Shown piece after piece: positions 1-8,270 of a stretch of DNA of 32,552 nt. Within the stretch, counting starts at the first letter, position 1. Each line of letters starts with the position of its first letter. Below the pieces are notes generated by a model that saw only the letters and a list, made by a program, of their open reading frames with translations, was not told the origin of the DNA and ran no database searches. Position numbers and translations under genes: made by a program. The stretch comes from Pseudomonadota bacterium (lineage in GTDB: Bacteria; Pseudomonadota; Alphaproteobacteria; Rhodospirillales; Magnetospirillaceae), in NCBI GenBank assembly GCA_023458315.1, contig JAEXAH010000097.1, positions 1 to 32,552 on the forward strand, in the 5' to 3' direction.

Positions 1-933
1 CGCTATTTCGCGCTGACCAAGGTCGAACGCATCAACTTCGAGGACCCTGAAAAGGCGCGCCACAAGGTCGCCTTCGACAACCTGACGCCGCTTTACCCGA
101 ATGAGCGGCTGAAGATGGAGATCGAGGATCCCACGATCAAGGATCGCTCGGCCCGGATCATCGACCTGGTCGCCCCAATCGGCAAGGGCCAGCGGTCGCT
201 GATCGTGGCGCCGCCGCGCACCGGCAAGACGGTGATGATGCAGAACATCGCCCATGCGATTTCCGCCAATCATCCCGACGTCTACCTGATCGTGCTGCTG
301 ATCGACGAACGCCCCGAGGAAGTGACCGACATGGCCCGCTCGGTGCGCGGCGAGGTCATCGCCTCGACCTTCGACGAACCGGCCAGCCGTCACGTGCAAG
401 TGACCGAGATGGTGCTGGAAAAGGCCAAGCGTCTGGTCGAGCACAAGCGCGACGTGGTCATCCTGCTGGATTCCATCACCCGCCTGGCCCGCGCCTACAA
501 CACCGTTGTTCCCAGCTCGGGCAAGGTGCTGACCGGCGGTGTGGACGCCAACGCTTTGCAGCGTCCCAAGCGTTTCTTCGGCGCCGCCCGCAACATCGAG
601 GAAGGCGGTTCGCTGACCATCGTCGCCACCGCGCTGATCGATACCGGCTCGCGCATGGACGAAGTGATCTTCGAAGAGTTCAAGGGCACCGGTAATTCGG
701 AACTGATCCTGGACCGCAAGCTGTCGGACAAGCGCACCTTCCCGGCCATCGACATCACCCGTTCCGGCACCCGCAAGGAAGAGCTGCTGGTGGACAAGGG
801 TGTGCTGTCCAAGATGTGGGTGCTGCGCCGCATCCTGATGCCCATGGGCGTGGTCGACGCCATGGAATTCCTGGTGGACAAGCTGAAGCATTCCAAGAAC
901 AACTCGGACTTCTTCGAGGCGATGAACTCGTAA
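1..933 (+). CDS. rho: Transcription termination factor Rho (3' part, cut by window edge)
   Basis: Hexameric RNA-dependent ATPase that ends transcription at Rho-dependent sites in the cytoplasm. The open frame runs in from base 1 without a start, so the N-terminal RNA-binding domain lies mostly outside the window and about 310 residues of the ATPase half are present. The ATG at 115 is internal and is not the gene start. Visible motifs are the Walker A stretch APPRTGKT (near 208-231), the Walker B stretch VVILLDSITR (near 457-486), and the conserved C-terminal block around ELILDRKLSDKRTFPAIDI. The stop TAA is at 931-933 and is followed by a strong intrinsic terminator. In several alphaproteobacteria rho lies near hemE and the replication origin, just before mnmE. 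Here about 4 kb of other genes, several on the minus strand, separate rho from mnmE. Confidence 0.97.
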   Translation, partial: RYFALTKVERINFEDPEKARHKVAFDNLTPLYPNERLKMEIEDPTIKDRSARIIDLVAPIGKGQRSLIVAPPRTGKTVMMQNIAHAISANHPDVYLIVLLIDERPEEVTDMARSVRGEVIASTFDEPASRHVQVTEMVLEKAKRLVEHKRDVVILLDSITRLARAYNTVVPSSGKVLTGGVDANALQRPKRFFGAARNIEEGGSLTIVATALIDTGSRMDEVIFEEFKGTGNSELILDRKLSDKRTFPAIDITRSGTRKEELLVDKGVLSKMWVLRRILMPMGVVDAMEFLVDKLKHSKNNSDFFEAMNS

Positions 934-951
934 GAAGACCGCCTGAACGGA

Positions 952-985
952 AAAGGCCGCGTCCCGAAGGGGAGGCGGCCTTTTT
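952..985 (+). terminator. Intrinsic terminator of rho
   Basis: An AAAGGCCGC arm and a GCGGCCTTT arm enclose a 14-base loop and run into TTTTTCGCTTTTT. It lies about 20 bases after the rho stop codon on the same strand. Confidence 0.85.
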
Positions 986-1023
986 CGCTTTTTGGTGCCG
1001 TTTGAGGGGGAGGAAACATCGCA

Positions 1024-1119
1024 GGTAACACGGATGAACACAGATGCCGCTACGCGGCGCACGGATGGGCATGGATATTTTTATATTATCCGCGCCCATC
1101 TGCGCCCATTCGTGTTACC
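1024..1119. repeat. Palindromic intergenic repeat (GGTAACACGGATGAACAC type)
   Basis: The ends GGTAACAC (1024-1031) and GTGTTACC (1112-1119) are inverted. The left half also carries GGATGAACACAGATG and the right half CATCTGCGCCCATTC, which pair imperfectly. A small GCCGC-TAC-GCGGC hairpin lies inside. The left arm is shared with the element at 14898-15133. No gene is visible between 934 and 1154 apart from the rho terminator. Confidence 0.75.
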
Positions 1120-1154
1120 CAGGGCGGGTCCACACACTCGGACGCACGGATTCT

Positions 1155-1712
1155 CTATTCCCTCGGCTTTTTCAGCCCGCGCGTATTGTGCTGGGCGCGG
1201 CTTTTCCAATCGTCCACCGGGGCGATGTCGTCCAGGCTGGGGTGGGCGTGGCCATGGACCGGCGGCAGGTCGTCGGTGGCGACGTGCAGTTCCTCGGCCG
1301 CCTGTTCCGGGCTTTGCCATTGGGTGTGTTTCTGGGCGCGGGCCTTCCAGTCGCCATCGGAGGCATTGCTGTGGCGCACCGGTTCTTCCATCAGTGGCAC
1401 CGGATGGCGGGCCAGATAGGAAGACAGCCAGAAGGTGCCGACAAGTGGCGGCACGATCACCAGCAGAAAGCGCAGCGACAGCGTGTAGAACGCCTCACGG
1501 CCGCTTTCGATGATGATCTGTTCCTTGCAGTCATAGCGGTCGCGGAAGCTGCCGCCACATAGGCTCATGCGGTCCTTCATCTGGTCCGAGCCATGGGTTT
1601 CCACCGCGCCTTCCGGCAACGTCGCCCACATCAGGAACCCGGCGAGGAGCATCCACAGGATGCCGCCGCCGGTGACGAGCATCTTGAGCCGACTACGTTC
1701 CGCCCTGGTCAT
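1155..1712 (-). CDS. Hypothetical membrane protein with two transmembrane helices
   Basis: I do not recognise the family. The protein has 185 residues. A basic N-terminus (MTRAERSRLK) is followed by a hydrophobic helix at about residues 11-30, a polar loop containing two cysteines, a second hydrophobic helix at about 75-98, and a long polar tail. The tail has two similar segments, DWKARAQKH and DWKSRAQHN, about 48 residues apart. The topology suggests both termini in the cytoplasm with a loop of about 45 residues in the periplasm. ATG at 1712 is preferred because GGGAGG lies 5 bases upstream; the GTG immediately before it (1715) would leave only 2 bases. It is 70 bases downstream of the alkyltransferase gene on the same strand and may be co-transcribed. 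A short hairpin GATCC-TTTGC-GGATC (1726-1740) sits in the leader. Function unknown. Confidence 0.75.
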   Translation of the reverse strand: MTRAERSRLKMLVTGGGILWMLLAGFLMWATLPEGAVETHGSDQMKDRMSLCGGSFRDRYDCKEQIIIESGREAFYTLSLRFLLVIVPPLVGTFWLSSYLARHPVPLMEEPVRHSNASDGDWKARAQKHTQWQSPEQAAEELHVATDDLPPVHGHAHPSLDDIAPVDDWKSRAQHNTRGLKKPRE

Positions 1713-1782
1713 CACCGCCTCCCGTGATCCTTTGCGGATCGGTTATGCACCCCAGTATACGGAAAAGCGGGGAGGGGGAAAA

Positions 1783-2241
1783 TTACTTCGCCGCGACCCC
1801 TTCCAGCCGCAGCAGGAATGCCTTGGTCTCGGTGCCGTCCATGCCGGAATAGCCGCCCAGGCCGCCATTGCTGGCCAGGATGCGGTGGCAGGGGATGATG
1901 ATGGGAATGGGATTGCGGCCGCAGGCACCGCCCAAAGCGCGCGGCGAGGTGCCCAATTCGTCGGCCAGATCGCCATAGGTGCGGGTGGCGCCGAACGGGA
2001 TGCGGCTCATGGCCTGCCACACCTTCTTTTGAAAGGCGGTGCCCATGGGGGCCAGCGGCAGGTCGAATTCCTTCAGACGGCCCTCGAAATAGGCGTCCAA
2101 CTGGTCACGCGCCCGTTCCAGGACCGGGGCGGGGGCGTCTTCGGATTCGGGCGGCCATCCCCATTCCACGGCGATGATGACGCCGTCTTCCTCGAACAGG
2201 GTGAGCGGCCCGACCGGGCTGTTATAGGCGAGATAGGACAT
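1783..2241 (-). CDS. ogt: Methylated-DNA--protein-cysteine S-methyltransferase
   Basis: Suicidal DNA repair protein that takes the alkyl group from O6-alkylguanine (and O4-alkylthymine) in DNA onto its own cysteine. It has 152 residues, near the usual 150-180. The active-site motif IPCHR is present with Cys118, and the DNA-binding part has TRTYGDLA (residues 86-93) and the asparagine-hinge region GRNPIPIIIP, as in the Ogt/Ada C-terminal family. The N-terminal domain is short. The gene begins 9 bases after the stop of the DUF255 gene on the same strand, so the two very probably form an operon. Ogt and AGT proteins cannot be separated with certainty by eye; an Ada-type regulator is excluded because no AraC domain is attached. 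Confidence 0.93.
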   Translation of the reverse strand: MSYLAYNSPVGPLTLFEEDGVIIAVEWGWPPESEDAPAPVLERARDQLDAYFEGRLKEFDLPLAPMGTAFQKKVWQAMSRIPFGATRTYGDLADELGTSPRALGGACGRNPIPIIIPCHRILASNGGLGGYSGMDGTETKAFLLRLEGVAAK

Positions 2242-2250
2242 GGCCCGACT

Positions 2251-4257
2251 TTATCTTTCCACCAGGGCGCGGGACAAGCCCGCCGCGTCGGTGATGGGGG
2301 CGGCGCAGGTGAAACCGCGGCAGACATAGGCGGCGGCGTGTCCGTCCACCATGCCCTTGCCGTGAGCGGGATGCGCGGCGGGCAGTGGGCTGCCGTCGGC
2401 GCGCAGCAGCACCACAGCGGGCAATGCCGCCTGAGCTGCCGCCAGCACCAGCGCTTCGGTATCGGCACGGCCGGAGGGACCGGCGACCACCACCTGTACC
2501 GGTTCCGACAGCATTTCGAAGGCGGCCAACAGGCTGGTGGTGTTGGCGAAGGCGCCGGAAATCTCGCCGCGGAAGGCGGCAATCAGCCGTTCGGCACGGT
2601 CGGCGAAAGGCTGTTCGCCGGTGATCAGGAACAGCCGCAACAGAACCTGGGCCATGATACCGTTGGCGGCGGGAACGGCGTTGTCGTGGATGGGCTTCAG
2701 CCGCACGATGACGTCCTCGGCCTCGGCCGCCGCCTGGAAATAGCCGCCCTGAACCGTGTCCCAATGGACGCGATCGGCGGCCTCCACCCAGGCGCGGGCA
2801 TGGCCGATCAGAGAATCGTCGCCGGTGGCCTGGTGCAGCATCAACGCGGCGCGGGCCATGTGGGCAAGGTCGTCCAGCAGCCCGACCGGGCGCTGGCGGC
2901 CCTGGCAGCGGGAATGGGCCAGCCGGTCGCCGGGCAGGGCCATGGCGTCGCGCACGAAATCATAGGCTTTGCGGGCGGCGGTGATCCAGTCGGGGCGTTG
3001 GAAGACCTGTCCGGCCACGGCCATGGCGGCCACCATCATACCATTCCAATCGGCCAGGATCTTGTCGTCGCGGCCGGGATGGATGCGTGTTTCCCGTGAT
3101 TGCCACAGCACGGCGCGGGCCTGGGCCAGCACGTCCTCGGCGTCTTGCGGCTGCGGCTGGTGATTGCGGTGCAGGATGGTCACGCCTTCCCAATTGCCGC
3201 CGCGCCGCACGTCATAGGCGGCTTTGAACAGCTTGGCGGTATCAGGCGGCAGCAGGGCATCCACCTGCTCGGCGGTCCAGGTATAGAACTTGCCCTCGAT
3301 GCCTTCGGAATCGGCGTCCAGGGTGGCGGCGAAGGCACCGCCCTCGGTGCCCATGTCGCGCAGCAGCCACTCCACCGTCTCGGCGACGCGGATGGCATAA
3401 AGCGGCTCGCGCGTGCCTTGCCATACCCGGGTCAGCAATTCGACCAGTTGGGCGTTGTCGTACAGCATCTTTTCGAAATGCGGCACCAGCCAGGTTTCTT
3501 CGGTGGCGTAGCGCATGTACCCGCCGCCGAGGTGATCATAGATGCCGCCCAGGCTGATGCGGTCCAGGGTCAGGGTGACACTGTCGGCCAGCGCGCGGTC
3601 GCCGGTACGCAGCGCCGTGCGCCACAGGAAATCCAGCAGGCCCGGCTGCGGGAATTTCGGCGCGCCGCTCAGGCCGCCATGCTCGGGGTCCATGCGGGCA
3701 AGGATGCGGCGGGCGCCCTGGTGCAGCAATTCCAAATCTAATTCTCCGCCGCCGCTGAACTGCTCGGTCAGCGCCGATTTCAGGGCGGCGACGTTGTGGC
3801 GGACCCGCTGCTGGTCGCCTTCCCAGGTCTGGGCCAGGGCCTTGAGCACGTCGGGAAAGCCGGGACGGCCCCAACGTCCGGTCGGCGGGAAATAGGTGCC
3901 GCCCCAGAACGGCTCGGCGTCGGGGGTCAGGAACATGGTCAACGGCCAGCCGCCATGCTGGCCGGTGGCGGCCAGCGCCTGCTGATAGATGGCGTCCAGA
4001 TCGGGCCGTTCCTCGCGGTCGACCTTGATGTTGATGAAGTGGCGGTTCATCAGCGCGGCGATGGAATCGTCCTCGAAGCTTTCATGGGCCATCACGTGGC
4101 ACCAGTGACAGGCGGCATAGCCGACCGACAGCAGGATCGGCTTGTTCTGGGCGCGGGCAGCGGCCAGCGCCTCGGGGCCCCAGGCCCACCAATGGACCGG
4201 ATTGTCGCGGTGCTGGCGCAGATAGGGACTGGTTTCGTTGCCCAGGCGGTTGGTCAT
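2251..4257 (-). CDS. DUF255 / YyaL-type thioredoxin-fold protein
   Basis: A 668-residue protein of the YyaL/SPATA20 family. It has an N-terminal thioredoxin-like DUF255 domain (about residues 1-165) followed by a long alpha-helical region resembling six-hairpin glycosidases and N-acylglucosamine epimerases. The family signature is visible: NETSPYLRQHRDNPVHW at the N-terminus and a C-H-W-C pair at Cys50/Cys53, followed by HVMAHESF. The sequence DREERPD follows, then GGWPLTMFLTPD and GGTYFPP. The C-terminal part has LGGGYMRYATEETWLVPHFEKM and a final CRGFTC motif. The biochemical activity of the family is not established; a redox or sugar-modifying role has been proposed from the domains. It opens a minus-strand operon with ogt. 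The start ATG (4257) faces the DUF6489 gene across 97 bases. Confidence 0.9.
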   Translation of the reverse strand: MTNRLGNETSPYLRQHRDNPVHWWAWGPEALAAARAQNKPILLSVGYAACHWCHVMAHESFEDDSIAALMNRHFINIKVDREERPDLDAIYQQALAATGQHGGWPLTMFLTPDAEPFWGGTYFPPTGRWGRPGFPDVLKALAQTWEGDQQRVRHNVAALKSALTEQFSGGGELDLELLHQGARRILARMDPEHGGLSGAPKFPQPGLLDFLWRTALRTGDRALADSVTLTLDRISLGGIYDHLGGGYMRYATEETWLVPHFEKMLYDNAQLVELLTRVWQGTREPLYAIRVAETVEWLLRDMGTEGGAFAATLDADSEGIEGKFYTWTAEQVDALLPPDTAKLFKAAYDVRRGGNWEGVTILHRNHQPQPQDAEDVLAQARAVLWQSRETRIHPGRDDKILADWNGMMVAAMAVAGQVFQRPDWITAARKAYDFVRDAMALPGDRLAHSRCQGRQRPVGLLDDLAHMARAALMLHQATGDDSLIGHARAWVEAADRVHWDTVQGGYFQAAAEAEDVIVRLKPIHDNAVPAANGIMAQVLLRLFLITGEQPFADRAERLIAAFRGEISGAFANTTSLLAAFEMLSEPVQVVVAGPSGRADTEALVLAAAQAALPAVVLLRADGSPLPAAHPAHGKGMVDGHAAAYVCRGFTCAAPITDAAGLSRALVER

Positions 4258-4282
4258 GGAGAGGCGGTCTTTCCGGTCGAAG

Positions 4283-4330
4283 TTGACGCATTCGCGCGCA
4301 AAAGCTTAGTTTGGGCCTGTACCGCCCAAA
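4283..4330 (+). promoter_or_regulatory. Candidate sigma-70 promoter and leader hairpin
   Basis: TTGACG at 4283-4288 and TTAGTT at 4306-4311 are separated by 17 bases. Immediately after the -10, TTTGGGC (4310-4316) and GCCCAAA (4324-4330) can form a 7-base-pair hairpin. It lies between divergent genes and would serve the DUF6489-ferredoxin pair. The -10 is weak, so this is tentative. Confidence 0.4.
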
Positions 4331-4354
4331 CGCAAGCCATGGGAAGGCGAAAGC

Positions 4355-4606
4355 ATGAAGATCACCGTCGATGTGGATTGCACGCCCGAGGAAGCGCGCA
4401 GCTTCCTGGGCCTTCCCGATGTGCGCCCCATGCAGGAAGCGATGATGCGGCAGATCCAGGAACGCATGACCGCCAGCCTGTCGGCCATGGAGCCCGAGGC
4501 CATGCTGAAGACCTGGCTGCCCGCCGGCGTCCAGGGCATGGAGCAATTGCAGAAGATGTTCTGGGCGCAGTTCGCAGGCGCCGCCCGCCGGGAGAAAAAA
4601 GAGTGA
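4355..4606 (+). CDS. Small DUF6489-like protein
   Basis: An 83-residue, cysteine-free, mostly helical protein beginning MKITVDVDCTPEEARSFLGL. It continues PDVRPMQEAMMRQIQERM and contains a segment rich in Met, Glu and Gln with a central WLPAGVQGMEQLQKMFW stretch, then a basic tail. The opening MKI.VDVDCTPEEAR.FLGLPDV is what I remember for the DUF6489 family of alphaproteobacteria, whose function is unknown. The start is supported by GGGAAGG upstream. Its TGA stop overlaps the GTG start of the ferredoxin gene (GTGA), so translation is probably coupled. The residual helix may be amphipathic, but I see no signal peptide or transmembrane segment. The link to an iron-sulfur protein is the best clue to function. 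Confidence 0.8.
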   Translation: MKITVDVDCTPEEARSFLGLPDVRPMQEAMMRQIQERMTASLSAMEPEAMLKTWLPAGVQGMEQLQKMFWAQFAGAARREKKE

Positions 4607-4947
4607 CCACCGATCCCAAACCTTATTTCCGCCTGCATGCCTTTGTCTGCACCAACCGCCGTCCCGACGGCCACAAGCGGGGATCGTGCGCGGCACGCGG
4701 CGCCGAGCCGCTGCGCGATTACCTCAAGGCCCGCGCCAAGGAAGTGGGGTTGGACGACGTGCGCATCAACGGCGCCGGATGCCTGGACCGTTGCGAGTTG
4801 GGACCGGTGCTGGTGATCTATCCCGAGGGCATCTGGTATTCCTTTCACAGCCACGCCGACATCGACGAAATCCTGGAAACCCATCTGGTCAAGGGCGGCC
4901 GGGTCGACCGTCTGATGTTGCAGCCGGATCAACAACCGAAGCTGTGA
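4603..4947 (+). CDS. Thioredoxin-like [2Fe-2S] ferredoxin
   Basis: A 114-residue soluble protein of the thioredoxin-like ferredoxin family (Aquifex Fd4, Shethna-type and NuoE-related). Four cysteines lie at 16, 29, 60 and 64, giving C-X12-C-X30-C-X3-C, very close to the family pattern. The context FVCTNRRPDGHKRGSC and GAGCLDRCELGPVLVIYPEG is characteristic. It should carry one [2Fe-2S] cluster and pass electrons; partners are unknown. The start is GTG at 4603, overlapping the previous stop. An open frame extends far upstream in the same phase, but it lies antisense to the DUF255 gene and is not coding. After the stop, AGGGGCAC (4974-4981) and GTGCCCCT (4997-5004) form a possible hairpin without a T-run. 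Confidence 0.9.
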   Translation: MTTDPKPYFRLHAFVCTNRRPDGHKRGSCAARGAEPLRDYLKARAKEVGLDDVRINGAGCLDRCELGPVLVIYPEGIWYSFHSHADIDEILETHLVKGGRVDRLMLQPDQQPKL

Positions 4948-5028
4948 TCCGGGGATGGATCACCGACTGATACAGGGGCACCCGCGATGACCGCCGGTGC
5001 CCCTGGCGCTTTCATGGAAACCGATGCC

Positions 5029-6354
5029 ATGACCCAAACCACCATCTTCGCCTTGGCCAGCGCCCCCGGACGGGGCGGCGTCGCGGTCTTTCGTCTGTCG
5101 GGACCGAAGGCGCCCGAGGCCCTGCGCCTGCTGTCCGGCCGCGATCTGCCGCCCGCCCGCAAGGCGTCGCGGGTGCGGCTGGCGCTGAATGGCGACGATA
5201 TCGACGACGGTCTGGCCTTGCTGTTCCCTGGTCCCGCCAGCTTCACCGGCGAGGATGTGGTGGAACTGCATGTGCATGGTGGCCGCGCCGTCGCCGCCGC
5301 CTTGTCCGAGGCCCTGGTGTCGCTGGGGCTGGTTCCGGCCGAGCCGGGCGAGTTCTCCAAGCGCGCCTTTTTGAACGGCAAGCTGGATTTGACGCGGGCC
5401 GAGGCCATCGCCGATCTGGTGGATGCCGAGACGGCGGCGCAGCGGCGCCAGGCGTTGCGGCAATTGGACGGCGGTCTGGCAGCGCTGGCCGATGGCTGGC
5501 GGGTCGAGCTGGTGCGGGCCTTGGCCCTGATGGAAGCGGTCATCGACTTTTCCGACGAGGGCGTGCCCGAGGAATTGGTGGGGCAGGTGGGGCAATCCGT
5601 CGCGGCGCTGATCGCCGACATGCGCGCCCATCTGGTGCAGGGCCAGCGCAGCGAGCGGCTGCGCGATGGCATCCATATCGCCATCCTGGGGGCGCCCAAC
5701 GCGGGCAAGTCCAGTCTGCTCAACCGGCTGGCCGGGCGCGAGGCGGCCATCGTCAGCAGCACCGCAGGCACCACCCGCGACATCATCGAGGTGCATCTGG
5801 ATTTGCACGGCTGGCCGGTGGTGCTGGCCGATACCGCTGGCTTGCGTGATGCCGCCGAGGAGATCGAGGCGGAGGGCATCCGCCGCGCCCTGGCCCGCGC
5901 CGAGGCCGCCGACCTCAAGCTGGCGGTGTTCGATGCCAGCCTGCTGCCCGAGTGGGACGGCCCGACGCGGGGCATGGTTGACGGCGATTCCGTGGTGGTG
6001 CTCAACAAGGCCGACCTTGCCGCCGCACCCTTGCCCGACCATCTTGAGGAGCACCGGGTGGTGGCGCTGTCGGCCCGCACTGGTGACGGTTTCGATGCTC
6101 TGCTGGCGGTGCTGGAAGAAGAGGTGGCGGCGCGTTATGCCGTCACCGCCGCGCCCGCCTTGACCCGTGCCCGCCATCGCGCGGCGGTCGAGGAATGTGT
6201 CATGGCGCTGGGGCGGTTCGACCCCCAGGCCGAGATCGAATTGGCGGCCGAGGATTTGCGCCTGGCCGCCGCCGCCCTGGGCCGCATCACCGGTCGGGTG
6301 GATGTTGAGGAATTGTTGGACGTGGTGTTCCGCGAGTTCTGTATCGGGAAATGA
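5029..6354 (+). CDS. mnmE: tRNA modification GTPase MnmE
   Basis: GTPase that with MnmG installs the (carboxymethyl)aminomethyl group at U34 of certain tRNAs. The N-terminal tetrahydrofolate-binding domain includes ASAPGRGGVAVFRLSG and FTGEDVVELHVHGG. The inserted G domain has G1 GAPNAGKS (221-228), G2 TAGTTRD, G3 DTAGLRD and G4 NKAD. The C-terminal CIGK (438-441) carries the conserved catalytic cysteine. I chose ATG 5029 (441 residues) because family members start just before this TIFALASAPGRGG motif. ATG 4987 and 5014 are in frame; 4987 has a weak AGGGG upstream but falls inside the 4974-5004 inverted repeat. The stop is one base before the mnmG start, so the two partners are translationally linked. 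Confidence 0.95.
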   Translation: MTQTTIFALASAPGRGGVAVFRLSGPKAPEALRLLSGRDLPPARKASRVRLALNGDDIDDGLALLFPGPASFTGEDVVELHVHGGRAVAAALSEALVSLGLVPAEPGEFSKRAFLNGKLDLTRAEAIADLVDAETAAQRRQALRQLDGGLAALADGWRVELVRALALMEAVIDFSDEGVPEELVGQVGQSVAALIADMRAHLVQGQRSERLRDGIHIAILGAPNAGKSSLLNRLAGREAAIVSSTAGTTRDIIEVHLDLHGWPVVLADTAGLRDAAEEIEAEGIRRALARAEAADLKLAVFDASLLPEWDGPTRGMVDGDSVVVLNKADLAAAPLPDHLEEHRVVALSARTGDGFDALLAVLEEEVAARYAVTAAPALTRARHRAAVEECVMALGRFDPQAEIELAAEDLRLAAAALGRITGRVDVEELLDVVFREFCIGK

Positions 6355-6355
6355 G

Positions 6356-8233
6356 ATGTTTCACGTGAAACCTGATTTCGATCTGTCGGCCGACGTGGTG
6401 GTGATCGGCGGTGGCCATGCCGGGTGCGAGGCCGCCGCCGCCGCCGCCCGCATGGGGGCCAAGACCTTTCTGGTGACGCAGCGCCTGGAAACCCTGGGCG
6501 AGATGTCGTGCAACCCGGCCATCGGCGGTCTGGCCAAGGGCCAGTTGGTGCGCGAGATCGACGCCCTGGACGGATTGATGGGCCGGGCCATCGACCGCGC
6601 GGGCATCCAGTTCCGCATCCTCAACCGCAGCAAGGGACCGGCGGTGCAGGGGCCGCGCGCCCAGGCCGACCGCAAGCTGTACCGTCAGGCCATGCGGGCG
6701 TTGCTGGATGAAACCGCCAATCTGACCCTGGTGGCCGCCACCGCCGAGGATCTGGTGGTGGAGCAGGGCAGGGTGGCCGGACTGGTGCTGGCCGATGGCC
6801 GTCGCATCCAAGCGGGGGCGGTGGTCATCACCACCGGCACCTTCCTGCGCGGCAAGGTGCATTGCGGCGAAAAGACCTGGGCGGCGGGCCGGGTCGGCGA
6901 CGCCCCCAGCTATGGCCTGTCGGCGGCGCTGGCCCGCTGTGGCTTCGTGTTGGAGCGGTTGAAGACCGGCACGCCCGCCCGTCTGGACGGCCGCACCATC
7001 GATTGGGCGTCGCTGGAGATGCAGCCGGGCGATGATCCGCCGGTGCCGTTCTCGACTCTGACCGACCGCATCACCGTGCCGCAAGTGGCCTGCGGCATCA
7101 CCTATACCACGGCGCGGACCCATGACATCATCCGTGCCAATCTGCACCGGGCGCCCATGTATTCCGGTCAGATCCAAAGCGTCGGCCCGCGCTATTGCCC
7201 GTCCATCGAGGACAAGATCGTTCGCTTCGCCGACAAGGACCGGCACCAGTTGTTCCTGGAGCCCGAGGGGCTGGACGATCACACCGTTTATCCCAACGGC
7301 ATTTCCACCTCGCTGCCCGCCGAGGTGCAGGAGGAGATGATCCATTCCATTCCCGGTCTGGAGCATGTCGCCATCCTGCGGCCGGGCTATGCTATCGAAT
7401 ACGATTTCATCGACCCGCGCGAACTGCACCGCACGCTGGAAACCCGTCGGGTCGGCGGTCTGTTCCTGGCCGGGCAGATCAACGGCACCACCGGCTACGA
7501 GGAAGCGGGCGCCCAGGGTCTGCTGGCGGGCATCAATGCCGCCTGTCGGGTGTCCGGCTCGGCGCCGCTGGTGCTGGACCGTGCCGACGCCTATCTGGGC
7601 GTGATGGTGGATGATCTGGTCCATCTGGGCACGCGCGAGCCCTATCGCATGTTCACCTCGCGCGCCGAATACCGCCTGCTGCTGCGCGCCGACAATGCCG
7701 ATCTGCGGCTGACGCCCAAGGGCATGGCGATGGGCTGTGTCGGCACCACCCGGTCGGAACGCTTCCGTGATAAATCGGTAGCGCTGGAGCAGGGGCGGCA
7801 ACTCCTGGCGGAGTTGAAGGCGTCGCCCAACGTGCTGCGCAAGCAGGGGCTGGAGGTCAATCAGGACGGGGTGATCCGCACCGCCTGGGATTTGCTGGCC
7901 TATCCCGACATCGATCTGGCGCGGCTGGTGCCGCTGTGGCCGCAATTGGGGAATTTCGCCCCGGACGTGGCCGAGCAATTGCAGATCGAAGGCACCTATC
8001 GCGGCTATCTGGCGCGCCAGGATGCGGACATCCGCGCCTATCGCCGCGACGAGGATCTGGAATTGCCCGCCGATCTGGATTACGACGCCATCGGGTCGTT
8101 GTCCAACGAGGTGCGGCACAAACTCAAGGCGGCGCGGCCGGAAACCCTGTCGGCGGCGGGGCGTATCCCCGGCATCACCCCGGCGGCGCTGACGGCGTTG
8201 CTGGCCCATGTCAAGCGCCGTTCCCAGATTTAG
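6356..8233 (+). CDS. mnmG: tRNA uridine-5-carboxymethylaminomethyl modification enzyme MnmG
   Basis: FAD-dependent partner of MnmE (formerly GidA) for wobble-uridine modification. It has 625 residues, the usual length. The dinucleotide-binding motif GGGHAG lies at 18-23. CNPAIGGLAKGQLVREIDALDG, GTFLRGKVHCGE and the C-terminal MFTSRAEYRLLLRADNADLRLT block are conserved. The ATG at 6356 begins one base after the mnmE stop. The first codons (M-F-H-V-K) are written by a parS palindrome, so the start of this gene is also a partition site. The stop TAG at 8231-8233 is directly followed by a second parS. ParB binding and spreading over both ends could affect its transcription; this is inference. Confidence 0.97.
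   Translation: MFHVKPDFDLSADVVVIGGGHAGCEAAAAAARMGAKTFLVTQRLETLGEMSCNPAIGGLAKGQLVREIDALDGLMGRAIDRAGIQFRILNRSKGPAVQGPRAQADRKLYRQAMRALLDETANLTLVAATAEDLVVEQGRVAGLVLADGRRIQAGAVVITTGTFLRGKVHCGEKTWAAGRVGDAPSYGLSAALARCGFVLERLKTGTPARLDGRTIDWASLEMQPGDDPPVPFSTLTDRITVPQVACGITYTTARTHDIIRANLHRAPMYSGQIQSVGPRYCPSIEDKIVRFADKDRHQLFLEPEGLDDHTVYPNGISTSLPAEVQEEMIHSIPGLEHVAILRPGYAIEYDFIDPRELHRTLETRRVGGLFLAGQINGTTGYEEAGAQGLLAGINAACRVSGSAPLVLDRADAYLGVMVDDLVHLGTREPYRMFTSRAEYRLLLRADNADLRLTPKGMAMGCVGTTRSERFRDKSVALEQGRQLLAELKASPNVLRKQGLEVNQDGVIRTAWDLLAYPDIDLARLVPLWPQLGNFAPDVAEQLQIEGTYRGYLARQDADIRAYRRDEDLELPADLDYDAIGSLSNEVRHKLKAARPETLSAAGRIPGITPAALTALLAHVKRRSQI
6357..6372. promoter_or_regulatory. parS site 1 (inside mnmG start)
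   Basis: TGTTTCACGTGAAACC differs from the alphaproteobacterial parS palindrome TGTTTCACGTGAAACA only in the last base. It overlaps codons 1-6 of mnmG. ParB is encoded 3.3 kb downstream. Confidence 0.88.
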
Positions 8234-8249
8234 TGTTTCACGTGAAACA
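8234..8249. promoter_or_regulatory. parS site 2 (mnmG-rsmG gap), perfect palindrome
   Basis: TGTTTCACGTGAAACA is a perfect 16-base palindrome matching the ParB box. It begins directly after the mnmG stop codon, 21 bases before rsmG. Confidence 0.93.
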
Positions 8250-8270
8250 AAGCCACAAGAGCAGACAGAA

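Noticed and set aside
115..933. Short Rho protein starting at ATG 115
   Set aside because: The same frame is open and encodes typical Rho sequence from base 1, so this ATG is internal.
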